From Kocuria coralli (GTDB lineage Bacteria > Actinomycetota > Actinomycetes > Actinomycetales > Micrococcaceae), in NCBI RefSeq assembly GCF_008831305.1, contig NZ_ML708617.1, positions 1 through 64,000 on the forward strand: a stretch of 64,000 nucleotides of DNA. The letters are read 5' to 3'. The position numbers and the translations under genes are program-made. Below the pieces are notes generated by a model. It was not told the DNA's origin. It did not search any database and saw nothing but the letters and a program-made list of their open reading frames with translations. Shown here piece after piece: positions 17,629-26,196 of the stretch; within the stretch, counting starts at the first letter, position 1; every line of letters starts with the position of its first letter.

Positions 17629-18987
17629 TCACAGCCAGGGCAGCGGGACGGCGACGACGGTCCCGCCCCTCGGCACGCCGTCCGCCGGGATCACCAGGAG
17701 CACGTTGGCCTGGGAGAATCCGCGCAGCATGCTGGCGCCCGCATAGGCGAGGGCCGTGGCGGAGGGCAGCGGGGAGCCGGCCCACGGGTGCGCTGCGAGC
17801 GGGTCGGCTCCGAGCGCGGCGGAGGACATGGCGGCGAGCCCGGGCACGAGCCGCACGGCCTTGAAGGGATCGACGGCATCGGTGAGGGACACGGTCGTCG
17901 TCGGGGGCAGCGCCGCCCCGCCGAACCCCGCCAGCAGCGGACCGCCCAGCAGCATCAGCGCCGTCATGGCGGCCAGGGGATTGCCGGGCAACCCGAGCAC
18001 GAAGGGGCCGTCCTCGGGCATGCGGGCCAGCAGGGCCGGGTGGCCCGGGCGCAGAGCCAGCTCGTCCACGATCAGGTGCGCCCCGGAGTCGGCGAGGGCC
18101 CTGCGGAGATGGTCGACCGACGAGCTGCCCGTCCCCCCGGTGGTGATGATCAGCTGGGCCCGGGAATCCAGGATCGAGTCCGCGCCGGTCTCCGGCACCG
18201 TCAGCCGCTCCGTGAGGACCTCCAGGTCGTCGCCGAGCCGGTGCACGGCATCCACGTGCCCTCCCAGGAGGTGGACGAACTGCGGAAGCTGCGGGCCGAA
18301 GGCATCGCGCACCCGGCCCGGCTCCGGGACCCCGGCCTCGTCCACCTCATCGCCGGTGAGCAGCAGCGTCACCCGGGGGCGGCGTCGAACGGGCAGCATG
18401 TCCTGCCCGGCGACCGCCGCGAAGGCGATGTGCGCGGGATTGAGCCGGGAGCCGGCGGACAGCAGCACGTCGCCCGCCGCGGCCTCCTCCCCGGCCCGGC
18501 GGATGTGGTCACCCGGGGCCGGAGCACCTGCGGGGGCCGCGTCGCCGAGCCGGAGCCGGCCCTCGGATTCCTTCCCCCATTCGCTGCGCAGCACCGCGGT
18601 GGTCCCTTCCGGCACCAGCCCTCCGGTCACGATCGCCGTGGCCTGGTGATCGCCCAGGGACTTCACCCGCCCCAGGGGCTCGTCCCCGGTGCGCGCCCAG
18701 GTGAGACGGGGGTCCTCCTCCTCGGGCTGCGGTGTGACGATCTCCCACGGGCCGTCGCCGCGCACGGCCCAGCCGTCCATGGCGGAGGAGGAGTAGTGCG
18801 GTACCGGTGCCATCGCGGTGACGGCCTCGGCCAGGGTCTCGCCCACGGTCTCGTGCAGCGGAAGCCATTGCGGCGGCAGGGGCCTGGCCGCCGCATGGGC
18901 GGCATACCGGGCCTGGTCCCAGGCGGCGTGCTTGACGGTGGTGTCTCCCGCGGGGTCGGGGAGAGGCGTCTGCGAGGGGTCGGTCAT
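17629..18987 (-). CDS. moeA: molybdopterin molybdenumtransferase MoeA (first copy)
   Basis: This 452-residue MoeA inserts molybdate into adenylated molybdopterin. Family blocks are SSAMDGWAVRGDGPWEI near residue 70, LLLTGDEVDEAGVPEPGRVRD, ITTGGTGSSSVDHLRRALAD and LGLPGNPLAAMTALMLLGG. The central GGxSxG motif is replaced by TGGTGSSSV, a divergence from the second copy at 21164. AAGGAG at 18998-19003 precedes the ATG. It is last of the minus-strand run moaA-moaD-mobA-moeA. The second, divergently transcribed copy raises the possibility of separate Mo-insertion specificities, which is inference. Confidence 0.85.
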   Translation of the reverse strand: MTDPSQTPLPDPAGDTTVKHAAWDQARYAAHAAARPLPPQWLPLHETVGETLAEAVTAMAPVPHYSSSAMDGWAVRGDGPWEIVTPQPEEEDPRLTWARTGDEPLGRVKSLGDHQATAIVTGGLVPEGTTAVLRSEWGKESEGRLRLGDAAPAGAPAPGDHIRRAGEEAAAGDVLLSAGSRLNPAHIAFAAVAGQDMLPVRRRPRVTLLLTGDEVDEAGVPEPGRVRDAFGPQLPQFVHLLGGHVDAVHRLGDDLEVLTERLTVPETGADSILDSRAQLIITTGGTGSSSVDHLRRALADSGAHLIVDELALRPGHPALLARMPEDGPFVLGLPGNPLAAMTALMLLGGPLLAGFGGAALPPTTTVSLTDAVDPFKAVRLVPGLAAMSSAALGADPLAAHPWAGSPLPSATALAYAGASMLRGFSQANVLLVIPADGVPRGGTVVAVPLPWL

Positions 18988-19022
18988 CGTCGCTCGGCTC
19001 CTTCGGGTCGTGGATGGCGGTC

Positions 19023-19637
19023 TCAGGGATGGGCCCCCGGGATCAATCCGAACCTCTCGACATCGTCCCACGTGTCCACGTCGTCGGTGGCCCCGGAGAG
19101 CTCGAGTTGCCGGTCCCACAGCGCTCCTACCAGCGATCGCACCGACCGGTCGACGGTGGCCTGCCCTTCTACAGCGGTCTCGAGCTCCGGGGTGCGGTAG
19201 ATGCCCGCCAGCGGTTGCAGACGGCCGTCGTCGTTGACCACGATGCCCCTGGTGCCGGGCTCTGCCCCGGAGGCCGCCGCGAGCAGGGCGGAGACGGCCT
19301 CCCGAGCCCCCGGCATGTCGCACGCCAGGAGCAGTGTCCACGGAGCGGACGCCCCCGCATCCGCCAGGCTCGCCAGACCCGCTGCGATCCCCGCCGCGGG
19401 TCCCGAGAACGGCGGTTGCTCCCTGGTCACGCGGACCGGCATCCTCGGCAGGGAGGGCGGGCCGACGACGACGACCTCCCCGGCGTCCACTCCCAGGGAC
19501 AGCAGGTCGTTCACGGCGGCTTCCACCAGGGTCGGCGCGCCGGCACCGGCGCGGAAGAGTGCCTTGGGCGTTCCGCCCAGCCGCGAGGACCGGCCGCCGG
19601 CCAGCACGATCGCACGCGCGGCAACCGGAACCGTCAT
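19023..19637 (-). CDS. mobA: molybdenum cofactor guanylyltransferase MobA
   Basis: This 204-residue nucleotidyltransferase begins ARAIVLAGGRSSRLGGTPKA, the GTP-binding signature of MobA (LAGGxSxRxGxxK-like). It continues with FSGPAAGIAAGL and LLLACDMPG (metal-binding aspartate). It attaches GMP to Mo-MPT to form the MGD cofactor used by NarG. The ATG at 19637 lies 4 nt after the moaD stop, and moeA begins 35 nt downstream. Confidence 0.85.
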   Translation of the reverse strand: MTVPVAARAIVLAGGRSSRLGGTPKALFRAGAGAPTLVEAAVNDLLSLGVDAGEVVVVGPPSLPRMPVRVTREQPPFSGPAAGIAAGLASLADAGASAPWTLLLACDMPGAREAVSALLAAASGAEPGTRGIVVNDDGRLQPLAGIYRTPELETAVEGQATVDRSVRSLVGALWDRQLELSGATDDVDTWDDVERFGLIPGAHP

Positions 19638-19641
19638 CCAA

Positions 19642-19917
19642 TCACCCGCCCGCGAACGGGGGGAGGATGTCCAGGGTGGCGCCATCGTGGATCTCCGCTT
19701 CCGGGGTGGGGCAGGACTGCCCGTCGAGCAGGAACGAGCAGCGCGCCAGCACCTCGACCAGCGGCGGTTCGCCGGCGGGAGGATCGGGGTGCCACTCGAT
19801 CAGGAGGTTCTCCACGGACCCCCGGGTCGGGGGACCGTCCAGCTGGTTCAGGTCGATCTGCTCCATGGCCTTTCCCGTCGCGGCCTTGGCTGCCGCGAAG
19901 AACCGAATGGTCAGCAT
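19642..19917 (-). CDS. moaD: molybdopterin synthase small subunit MoaD
   Basis: This 91-residue ubiquitin-like sulfur carrier starts MLTIRFFAAAKAATGK and ends ILPPFAGG. The C-terminal Gly-Gly is the residue pair that becomes the thiocarboxylate used by MoaE. Its ATG is 2 nt after the moaA stop, indicating translational coupling. Its partner MoaE is encoded as a fusion at 35032-36144. Confidence 0.85.
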   Translation of the reverse strand: MLTIRFFAAAKAATGKAMEQIDLNQLDGPPTRGSVENLLIEWHPDPPAGEPPLVEVLARCSFLLDGQSCPTPEAEIHDGATLDILPPFAGG

Positions 19918-19919
19918 GC

Positions 19920-21071
19920 TCACCCTCCGATCGCTGACATCGAACGTTCCGGCTGGACGAAGTCCGTGGAATCCAGACCCGCGTGGTCCATGCCGTGGGC
20001 CGCGGGCTTGATCCACATGGCTGCCCGCCACCGGTCCGCGATCCGGTGATCGCGGTCGGTCTCTGATTCCCCCGTCTCCAGGGGGTCCCGTAGAAGATCG
20101 CGGAGCCCGAACTCCTCATGGGAGAACAGGCACGAGCGGACCTCGCCCTCGGCGGTGATGCGGGTGCGCTTGCAGTCACCGCAGAAGGGCTCGGTGACGG
20201 AGGCGATGATGCCCACCGTGCCCAGAGGGCGATCGTCCGAGCCGGAGAGGCCGCGACCGGAGGGCGTTCCCGGTCCCGCGCGGACATCCCACAGCTCTGC
20301 CGGGGCGCCATCGCGCTCGGCCGGGTGCGGCGACAGGGTGAACCTGGTGCTCAGCATCTCGCGGATCTCCTGGGCCGTGACCATGCCGTCGCGGGTCCAG
20401 CCGTGGTCGGCATCCAGGGGCATCTGCTCGATGAACCGCAGGGAGAGCCCGCGCTCGAGCGCCCAGGTGAGCAGGCCGGGGGCCTCGGCGTCGTTGATCC
20501 CCCGCATCAGCACCGCATTGAGCTTGACCGGCCCCAGCCCGGCGGCCACGGCGCCCTCGATCCCTTCGATGACGTCTCCCAGCCGGTCGCGGCGGGCCAG
20601 GTGCCGGAACGTCTCGGGGTCCAGCGAGTCCAGGGAGACGTTCACCCTGCTCAGCCCGGCGTCTTTCAGGCCCCGTGCGCGCCTGTCCAGTCCGATGGCG
20701 TTCGTGGTGATCGATATCGGCAGGCCGGGGTGCTGACGGCGGACCCCCCGGACGATCTCTTCCAGATCGGGGCGGATGAGTGGCTCTCCGCCGGTGAGCC
20801 GGAGCTCGCGGACCCCCAGCTGCTCGACGCCGACGCGGACCAGGCGGTGGATCTCCGCGGCCGTGAGCAGGTCCGGCTGGGGCAGCCACTGCATGCCCGC
20901 GGCGGGCATGCAGTAGGTGCAGCGCAGATTGCACTTGTCGGTGAGCGAGATCCGCAGGTCCGTGGCACGGCGCCCGAAACGGTCCACCAGCCCACGGGAC
21001 GGGGCCGCTGGTGAGGGCTCCAGCCGCGTGCGGAGGGCGGGCATCCCCAGGGCGGTGGGCACCACGATCAC
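19920..21071 (-). CDS. moaA: GTP 3',8-cyclase MoaA (radical SAM)
   Basis: This 383-residue enzyme makes the first molybdopterin intermediate from GTP. The radical SAM cluster motif CNLRCTYC lies near residue 48, LRLTGGEPLIRPDLEEI is the SAM-binding GGE motif, and the C-terminal second cluster is CGDCKRTR...C. The protein ends in Gly-Gly (SAIGG), as active MoaA requires. Translation can begin at GTG 21071, but the third codon is also GTG and is better spaced from AGGAG (about 8 nt). It is divergent from moeA at 21164. Confidence 0.9.
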   Translation of the reverse strand: MIVVPTALGMPALRTRLEPSPAAPSRGLVDRFGRRATDLRISLTDKCNLRCTYCMPAAGMQWLPQPDLLTAAEIHRLVRVGVEQLGVRELRLTGGEPLIRPDLEEIVRGVRRQHPGLPISITTNAIGLDRRARGLKDAGLSRVNVSLDSLDPETFRHLARRDRLGDVIEGIEGAVAAGLGPVKLNAVLMRGINDAEAPGLLTWALERGLSLRFIEQMPLDADHGWTRDGMVTAQEIREMLSTRFTLSPHPAERDGAPAELWDVRAGPGTPSGRGLSGSDDRPLGTVGIIASVTEPFCGDCKRTRITAEGEVRSCLFSHEEFGLRDLLRDPLETGESETDRDHRIADRWRAAMWIKPAAHGMDHAGLDSTDFVQPERSMSAIGG

Positions 21072-21163
21072 CTCTCCTCATGGATCTGGCTGATAAATCC
21101 GTGACCGGCCGTATCCGGCATGCGCCGGTACCGACAGTCTACGAGCCAACTACTCTGGCCTCC

Positions 21164-22492
21164 ATGACACCGCCTCATCCCCATCATCCGCAAGCGAGCG
21201 CCGGAACAACTGGCAAGGGGCGCCCCCGGACCGGGGGCCGCTCACATGGCGCAGCGGCGCGTTCCATCGAGGACCACGCCGGAGCCGTCGCGGATCTCCT
21301 GCGGCGCGGCCCGTGGCCGGAGAGGGAGGCCCAGTGGATTCCGCTCGAGCGCGCGACGGGCCGGGTCCTGGCACGGCAGGTCGTGGCCGAGGTCGACCTG
21401 CCGCCGTTCACCAATTCGCAGATGGACGGATACGCGGTGAGCGCCGCGGCCACGGCCGCCGATGCGGGGGCGACGGTGGTGCTGCGCGCGGGCGCCCCGG
21501 CCCCTGCCGGGCACGTCCCCGCGCAGCTCGAACCGGGTCAGGCGGTCCCCGTCATGACCGGTGCCCCCATGCCGCCGGGCGCGGATGCCGTGGTGCCGGT
21601 CGAGGAGTGCGAACCGGGAGGATTCCAGCCGGCGGGCCGCCCGGTGCGGATCCCCGCCGGGCAGAGCGCGGGACGGTTCGTCCGTCCGGCAGGCGAGGAC
21701 GTCCGGGCGGGCGCGTCCGTCCTGGCGGAGGGAACCGAGCTGACCGCGCAGGCGGTGGGTGTCTGCGCGTCCCTGGGCCTGCGGGAGGTGCTCGTGCGTC
21801 CCGCGCTGCGCGTGGGCATCCTGACCACCGGCGACGAGGTGGTCCCGCCGGGGGCGGCCCGAGGCCCCGCGCAGATCTTCGACGCCAACGCCGCGATTCT
21901 GCGCGCTGCGCTGGCCTGCGCTCCGGTCGAGGTCGTCGGATCCTTTCACGTTCCCGATGACGACGCCGCACTGCGATCCCTCCTCCGCGAGCGGGTCCGC
22001 GCCGGCGAACGCGCTGCCGACCTGTGGGTCACCTCGGGAGGGATCTCGGAAGGGGCCTTCGAGGTGGTCCGCAAGGTGCTCTCGGACCCCGGGGCGGCGG
22101 AGTTCAGCGAGTTCCTGCATGTCGCGATGCAGCCCGGCGGACCGCAGGGGCTGGCCATGGTGGAGGGCATCCCCTTCGTGTGCCTGCCCGGCAACCCGGT
22201 ATCCACGTGGGTCTCGGCCGAGATGTTCCTCCATCCAGCACTGAACACGGTCCTCGGGGGCCCGCCGCCGCGCGTCGTGATCCGGGTGCCGTCCGCCGAT
22301 GACCTGCATCCGCTGCCCGGGCGGACCCGGGTGGTACGAGCTCACTGGGACGGCTCGGCGGTCCGCAGGGTCGGCGGTTACGGCTCGCATCTGCTGGCGG
22401 CCGCCGCCCGGGCGAATGCGCTGATCATCCTGCCGCCCGGTGCCGACCCCGTGCCCGCGGGGTCCGAGGTGGCCGTCCGGCTGCTGCCCTGA
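21164..22492 (+). CDS. moeA: molybdopterin molybdenumtransferase MoeA (second copy)
   Basis: This 442-residue MoeA has canonical motifs: FTNSQMDGYAV near residue 85, PVMTGAPMPPGADAVVPVEE, ILTTGDEVVPPG, the central LWVTSGGISEGAFEVVRKVL, and VCLPGNPVSTWVSAEMFL. It has an unusual His/Pro/Gly-rich N-terminal extension of about 30 residues. The ATG at 21164 has no ribosome binding site, but TACTCT ends 7 nt upstream, compatible with a leaderless transcript. The gene is divergent from moaA and is followed by a perfect palindrome. Confidence 0.85.
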   Translation: MTPPHPHHPQASAGTTGKGRPRTGGRSHGAAARSIEDHAGAVADLLRRGPWPEREAQWIPLERATGRVLARQVVAEVDLPPFTNSQMDGYAVSAAATAADAGATVVLRAGAPAPAGHVPAQLEPGQAVPVMTGAPMPPGADAVVPVEECEPGGFQPAGRPVRIPAGQSAGRFVRPAGEDVRAGASVLAEGTELTAQAVGVCASLGLREVLVRPALRVGILTTGDEVVPPGAARGPAQIFDANAAILRAALACAPVEVVGSFHVPDDDAALRSLLRERVRAGERAADLWVTSGGISEGAFEVVRKVLSDPGAAEFSEFLHVAMQPGGPQGLAMVEGIPFVCLPGNPVSTWVSAEMFLHPALNTVLGGPPPRVVIRVPSADDLHPLPGRTRVVRAHWDGSAVRRVGGYGSHLLAAAARANALIILPPGADPVPAGSEVAVRLLP

Positions 22493-22507
22493 CCCTCCAC
22501 AAGGCCC

Positions 22508-22567
22508 GCCGAAACCGGAGTCCGGTCGGCCATGGGAGCTGATGGCCGACCGGACTCCGGTTTCGGC
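22508..22567. repeat. perfect 26-bp-arm palindrome downstream of moeA
   Basis: Arms 22508-22533 and 22542-22567 are perfectly complementary around an 8-nt loop. The outer arm GCCGAAACCGGAGTCCGGTC is nearly the same as that of the palindrome at 14660-14720. It can terminate moeA before the PadR gene. Confidence 0.8.
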
Positions 22568-22573
22568 GAGTAG

Positions 22574-22590
22574 CTAGACAGGCTGGCTAG
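22574..22590. promoter_or_regulatory. candidate PadR operator (imperfect dyad)
   Basis: CTAGACAG-G-CTGGCTAG is a 7/8 matching dyad placed 20 nt before the padR ATG and directly after the palindrome. Another CTATG/TAGTC-rich stretch follows up to the start codon. The position suits autoregulation by the PadR protein encoded next. This is inferred from symmetry only. Confidence 0.4.
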
Positions 22591-22609
22591 ATAGAGGCAC
22601 TATGTAGTC

Positions 22610-22975
22610 ATGCACGAACGAGCCCCCAAGAGCGAATGGCTGCGCGGCGTCCTGGAGATGTGCGTCCTGCAGACCATGGTCGACGAGCCCACCTACGGGT
22701 ACGCCATCACCACCCGCCTCGCCCGCGCCGGATTCGGCGAGCTCAAGGGCGGAACGCTCTATCCCCTGCTCGCACGCCTCGAGAAGAAGGGCCTGGTCTC
22801 CGTCGAATGGCGCGCCGGGGAAGGCGGTCCGGGGCGGAAGTACTTCGCGCTCACCCATGACGGGCGACTCGAGCTGGAGACGGCCCGCCGGCAATGGGGC
22901 GACTTCGTCGGAATCGTCTCGGACCACGTCGGGCAGGCCGAACGCACCCGATCGACTCAGGAGGTTTCACCGTGA
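22610..22975 (+). CDS. PadR-family transcriptional regulator
   Basis: This 121-residue winged-helix protein begins SEWLRGVLEMCVLQTMVDEP and TYGYAITTRLARAGFGELKG. It continues with GTLYPLLARLEKKGLVSVEW, the PadR DNA-binding signature, and GPGRKYFALTHDGRLELE. Its stop overlaps the GTG of the next gene (GTGA), so regulator and membrane protein are made together. The same two-gene design recurs at 62068-63428. It probably represses its own operon. Confidence 0.9.
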   Translation: MHERAPKSEWLRGVLEMCVLQTMVDEPTYGYAITTRLARAGFGELKGGTLYPLLARLEKKGLVSVEWRAGEGGPGRKYFALTHDGRLELETARRQWGDFVGIVSDHVGQAERTRSTQEVSP

Positions 22976-23751
22976 ACACGACGCGCGATACCCGGCAGGC
23001 CGATGACGGGGCGGGAGTCCCGCAGGAGGCCTGGGACCGGGGGTTCGTCCAGGTGCACCGCGCATGGTGCGATGAGCTGATCGTCGAACTGCGCCTGGCC
23101 GATGTGCCGGGTGCGGTGATCGGCGACCGCCTGGCCGAGGTGGAGACCCATTGCATCGAGTCCGGTGAGACGCCCGCCGAGGCCTTCGGCGACGCGGCCG
23201 ACTATGCGCGTGATGTCGCCGCGGAGTCGGAGCGGGAGCGACCGGGCGAGGTCTGGACCGTGGCGGCGCTGAGCGTCGCGCAGGTCATGGCGCTCCTGGT
23301 GGGGACCTCCGCTGTGCCCCGATGGGCTCGGGGCCTGCCGTGGGAGTACAACGCGATCCAGGTCGTGTGCATGCTTCTGGCGGGCGGGATGCTGGTGATG
23401 CTGCCGGTCCTGGTGGGCCCGATCGTCAGGCGCCCCTGGGTCGTGGGGGCGCCCTATGCCATGGTTTTCACCGCCTTGGCTGTGGGGGCCGCCTTCGCCG
23501 GACAGTGGGAGCTGCCGGTGCTGCTGAGCTTGCCGGCCTCGGTGGTGGCCGTGGGACTGTTCGCGATCATCCTGGTCCTGAGCGTCCTGGAGTTCCTCGC
23601 CTTGCGCCGCGACGATCCCGTGACAACACCCCTCGGCGGCCCGGTTCGTGGGTCTGGGGGGCGGCCGGGCCGGAATGCCGGACCGTACATCGCGCTGGTC
23701 CTGCCCGTCGCCTACGTCCTCCTGGGAGTTTTCGGCTGGCTTGCGGCCTGA
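22972..23751 (+). CDS. HAAS/DUF1700-like membrane protein paired with PadR
   Basis: This 259-residue protein has an N-terminal soluble helical domain (about 15-80) with ELRLADVPGAVIGDRLAEVE and ETPAEAFGDAADYA, the HAAS/DUF1700 style of short anti-sigma-like sensor domain. About five membrane segments follow. The GTG start overlaps the padR stop. Its role is unknown; in related pairs the HAAS protein is proposed to sense envelope stress, which is inference. Confidence 0.7.
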   Translation: MNTTRDTRQADDGAGVPQEAWDRGFVQVHRAWCDELIVELRLADVPGAVIGDRLAEVETHCIESGETPAEAFGDAADYARDVAAESERERPGEVWTVAALSVAQVMALLVGTSAVPRWARGLPWEYNAIQVVCMLLAGGMLVMLPVLVGPIVRRPWVVGAPYAMVFTALAVGAAFAGQWELPVLLSLPASVVAVGLFAIILVLSVLEFLALRRDDPVTTPLGGPVRGSGGRPGRNAGPYIALVLPVAYVLLGVFGWLAA

Positions 23752-23860
23752 GGCGGCGGTGCCGCCTAGACTTGGGGGCCGGGTCCGCCGCACCCGGATC
23801 CGGCCCGTACCGCAAGCCGCACCGAACAGCCGCACCGAACAGCCGCAGGAGAAGTTCCGC

Positions 23861-24304
23861 ATGAAGTCCGCTATTGCACCGGTTCTGCTCGCCGCCGCCG
23901 CGGTGGTCCAGGCGCTGGGGCGGTTCGTCTACCACCAGGACGCCATCGTGGTGACGGGCGAACTCTTCTTCCCGATCTTCCTGGCGGGCCTGAGCATCTT
24001 CTACGGGCTGCGCTCCAGGGGGGGCGCGTTCAGCACCGTCAAACTGGGGCTGGGCCTGCTCGCCGTCGTCGTGGCGCTGCTGACGGCATGGGGCTGGGGG
24101 ATGGCGATGTTCTGGTTCTATCCGTCCATCTGGCTCTACTACGCGGCCTTCCTCCTCCTGGTGGCCCAGGCCGTGATCGCCGTGGTCTCGAGCCCGTCGG
24201 GCAAGGAACTGCGTGCTCAGCGAGCGCTCGATCGGGATCGGGAGGCGCAGGCCGAGGCCGCTCCGGAGGAGCCCGGCGACGGATGGCGCACCACCCGCCG
24301 ATGA
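23861..24304 (+). CDS. small four-helix membrane protein of unknown function
   Basis: This 147-residue protein has about four hydrophobic segments (residues 5-20, 30-48, 62-85, 88-112) and a charged, Glu/Arg/Asp-rich cytoplasmic tail. I do not recognise a family. AGGAGAAG at 23847-23854 supports the ATG. The upstream gap (23752-23860) contains a 13-bp tandem duplication CGCACCGAACAGC and little else. Confidence 0.65.
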   Translation: MKSAIAPVLLAAAAVVQALGRFVYHQDAIVVTGELFFPIFLAGLSIFYGLRSRGGAFSTVKLGLGLLAVVVALLTAWGWGMAMFWFYPSIWLYYAAFLLLVAQAVIAVVSSPSGKELRAQRALDRDREAQAEAAPEEPGDGWRTTRR

Positions 24305-24348
24305 TTGCCGAAAGGCCCGGCGGAATACGTCAGGAAAACGTTCGCGAA

Positions 24349-24376
24349 TTGCCCTCCAGAATAAAACCGGTATAAA
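24349..24376 (+). promoter_or_regulatory. candidate narGHJI promoter
   Basis: TTGCCC (24349-24354), a 16-nt spacer and TATAAA (24371-24376) form the best promoter-like pair in the AT-richer gap 24305-24478. It would give a leader of about 95 nt before the original narG ATG at 24479. No FNR-type dyad is seen. Transcription from here now has to cross the inserted element to reach narH. Confidence 0.45.
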
Positions 24377-24478
24377 ATCCCCGAATCGGGCCCGGTAATT
24401 CCCCTGGATTCTGCAATTCCTGGCAACTCGGCTTTTTCCCTTTAGTCGGCCGGATATCCCGTGGATAGCCTCGGGGGC

Positions 24479-24555
24479 ATGACTACTTCTACGCCGAGAG
24501 GCGAAAGGCAGGAGTCTGCCCGCCTCGATGGCCCTGCCTCCAATGCCCTGCTGAA
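24479..24555 (+). pseudogene. narG: 5' fragment of narG, separated by the IS1380 insertion
   Basis: The original narG start is ATG at 24479 (MTTSTPRGERQE...), open for 25 codons up to CTG at 24551-24553. The next two bases AA complete the target duplication, then IS sequence begins. Read as it stands, translation runs 10 codons into the element and stops at 24584-24586, giving a 35-residue peptide. Joining this fragment to 26197 with one CTGAA removed restores the frame (...NALLKVGKFFSRWDE) and a 1245-residue NarG, the normal actinobacterial length. Confidence 0.85.
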
Positions 24556-24567
24556 CCTGGATCCACC
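24551..24567 (+). repeat. left target duplication and terminal inverted repeat of IS1380 element
   Basis: CTGAA (24551-24555) is followed by the left terminus CCTGGATCCACC (24556-24567), which matches the right terminus at 11 of 12 positions. Confidence 0.85.
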
Positions 24568-26196
24568 GATGAGGGTGCCGGTGTGAGCGTGGCGTAGAAC
24601 GAGAATGCCCTTGCTGGGCGGAAGAATCGGGCTTGCTGAAGGACCGATCTGACACTGAGCAAGGGACACCTCGTAAGTGAAAGCCTCTCACATGATCCGG
24701 CCTGTTTTCGATGATCCGAACGTGGTGTCGGACGCTGGCTTGGTGCCGGTGCTGCGGCTAGCGGAATCTGCCGGCCTGCACGATCTCCTCGATGACCAGT
24801 TGGGGGTTGCCTCGGCCAACGCGACAGTGAAGGCGACCAGCGTGGTGGCCGGGATGCTCGCCGGCGCGGACAGCATCGATGACCTCGACGTGTTGCGACA
24901 CGGCGGGATGCCGCGACTGTTCTCCGGGACCCGGGCACCCTCGACGTTGGGAACGTTCCTGCGCTCGTTCACCCACGGACACGTGCAGCAACTCGACGCG
25001 ATCGGCGGAGATCTCCTCGCGGGCCTGACCGGCCGGGTGCCCGGCCTCATCGCTGGCGGCGAGGCCGCCGACGGGTTCGCGTGCATCGACGTCGATGACA
25101 CCATCGGCGAGGTCCACGGGTATGCCAAGCAGGCCGCGGCCTACGGCTACAGCGGCGTGCGGGGACTGAACATCCAGCTCGCCAGCATCTCCACACCCCT
25201 GGCCGCGCCCGTGATCGCCCGAGCCAGACTCCGCAAGGGAAGCACAGCCTCGGCCAAGGGCGCAGGCAGGTTGCTGGCCCAAGCCATCGGCACCGCCCGG
25301 GCGGCCGGGGTGACCGGTCAGATCCTGTGCCGGGCCGACTCGGCCTACTACGGATGGGCGTTCGTGGGGACCGCGATCCGGAAGAGGGCGTGGTTCTCCG
25401 TCACCGCCCGGATGACCAAGACCGTCACCGCTGCGATCACCAGCATCGACCCAGGCGCGTGGAAGGCGATCGAGTACCCCAACGCCATGTGGGAGGAGGC
25501 CGAGCAACGCTGGGTCAGCGACGCCGAGGTCGCCGAAGTCCCTTTCGTCGCGTTCACCGCACGCCGCAAGAGCCAGCAGGTGAGATGCCGGCTGATCGTG
25601 CGGCGCGTGAAGCGACTCCAACCACTGGCATCTGATGGCATCGAGCAGGGCGAGCTGTTCGCGACCTACCGCCATCACGCGTTCATCACCAACTCCGGGT
25701 TCGCGATGGTTGAGGCCGATCGGCGTCACCGTGAGCACGCGATCGTCGAGCAGGTCATCGCCGAGTTGAAGGACAACGCGCTGGCCCACCTACCCTCGGG
25801 CAAGTACACGGCCAACGCAGCCTGGGTCTCATGCGCCATGATCGCGTTCAACCTGGCCCGCGCCGCCGCCGTTGCCGCCGGCCTGGCCAAGGCACGATGG
25901 GCCAGCCTGCGACGCAAGATCATCCACGTCGCCGCACGGATCGCCTCCACCAGCCGACGACTCGACCTCCACCTACCGACCCACTGGCCCTGGGCCCAGA
26001 GCTGGCAGACCCTGCACGCCGTCGCGACCGGACCACCGCCTACCTCGACAACCTGACCACCCAGCCCCAGCGGGCGCGACCGAGGACCATGAAGTGGACG
26101 AGCCGGGCCAGCCGGCAGCCCAGCCACGCCCACGAGCCGGACCCCATCACGATCCACCAAACCCACCCATCAGGAATCAACCGTGGTGGATCCGGG
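24556..26196 (+). mobile_element. IS1380-family insertion sequence, complete, inside narG
   Basis: The element is 1641 bp with termini CCTGGATCCACC and, read inward from the right, CCCGGATCCACC. It is flanked by the identical 5-bp direct repeat CTGAA (24551-24555 and 26197-26201). Size, CC ends and 4-5 bp duplication all fit the IS1380 family. It contains one full-length transposase gene in the same direction as narG. Ends, duplication and gene all look intact, which suggests a recent and probably still mobile insertion. Confidence 0.9.
24677..26056 (+). CDS. IS1380-family transposase
   Basis: This 459-residue DDE transposase has the first aspartate in ACIDVDDTIGEVHGYAKQ, the second in LCRADSAYYGWAFV and the glutamate in REHAIVEQVIAELKDNALAH. 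It is followed by the family-typical LPSGKYTANAAWVSCAMIAF. The GTG at 24677 has AAGGGA about 10 nt upstream; ATG at 24692 is an alternative. The reading frame is undamaged, with no internal stop or frameshift. Confidence 0.92.
   Translation: MKASHMIRPVFDDPNVVSDAGLVPVLRLAESAGLHDLLDDQLGVASANATVKATSVVAGMLAGADSIDDLDVLRHGGMPRLFSGTRAPSTLGTFLRSFTHGHVQQLDAIGGDLLAGLTGRVPGLIAGGEAADGFACIDVDDTIGEVHGYAKQAAAYGYSGVRGLNIQLASISTPLAAPVIARARLRKGSTASAKGAGRLLAQAIGTARAAGVTGQILCRADSAYYGWAFVGTAIRKRAWFSVTARMTKTVTAAITSIDPGAWKAIEYPNAMWEEAEQRWVSDAEVAEVPFVAFTARRKSQQVRCRLIVRRVKRLQPLASDGIEQGELFATYRHHAFITNSGFAMVEADRRHREHAIVEQVIAELKDNALAHLPSGKYTANAAWVSCAMIAFNLARAAAVAAGLAKARWASLRRKIIHVAARIASTSRRLDLHLPTHWPWAQSWQTLHAVATGPPPTSTT

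Noticed and set aside
25831-26088. narG translation starting further inside the transposase gene
   Set aside because: The frame is open but overlaps the transposase coding region out of frame; ATG 26089 after the transposase stop is a simpler start.
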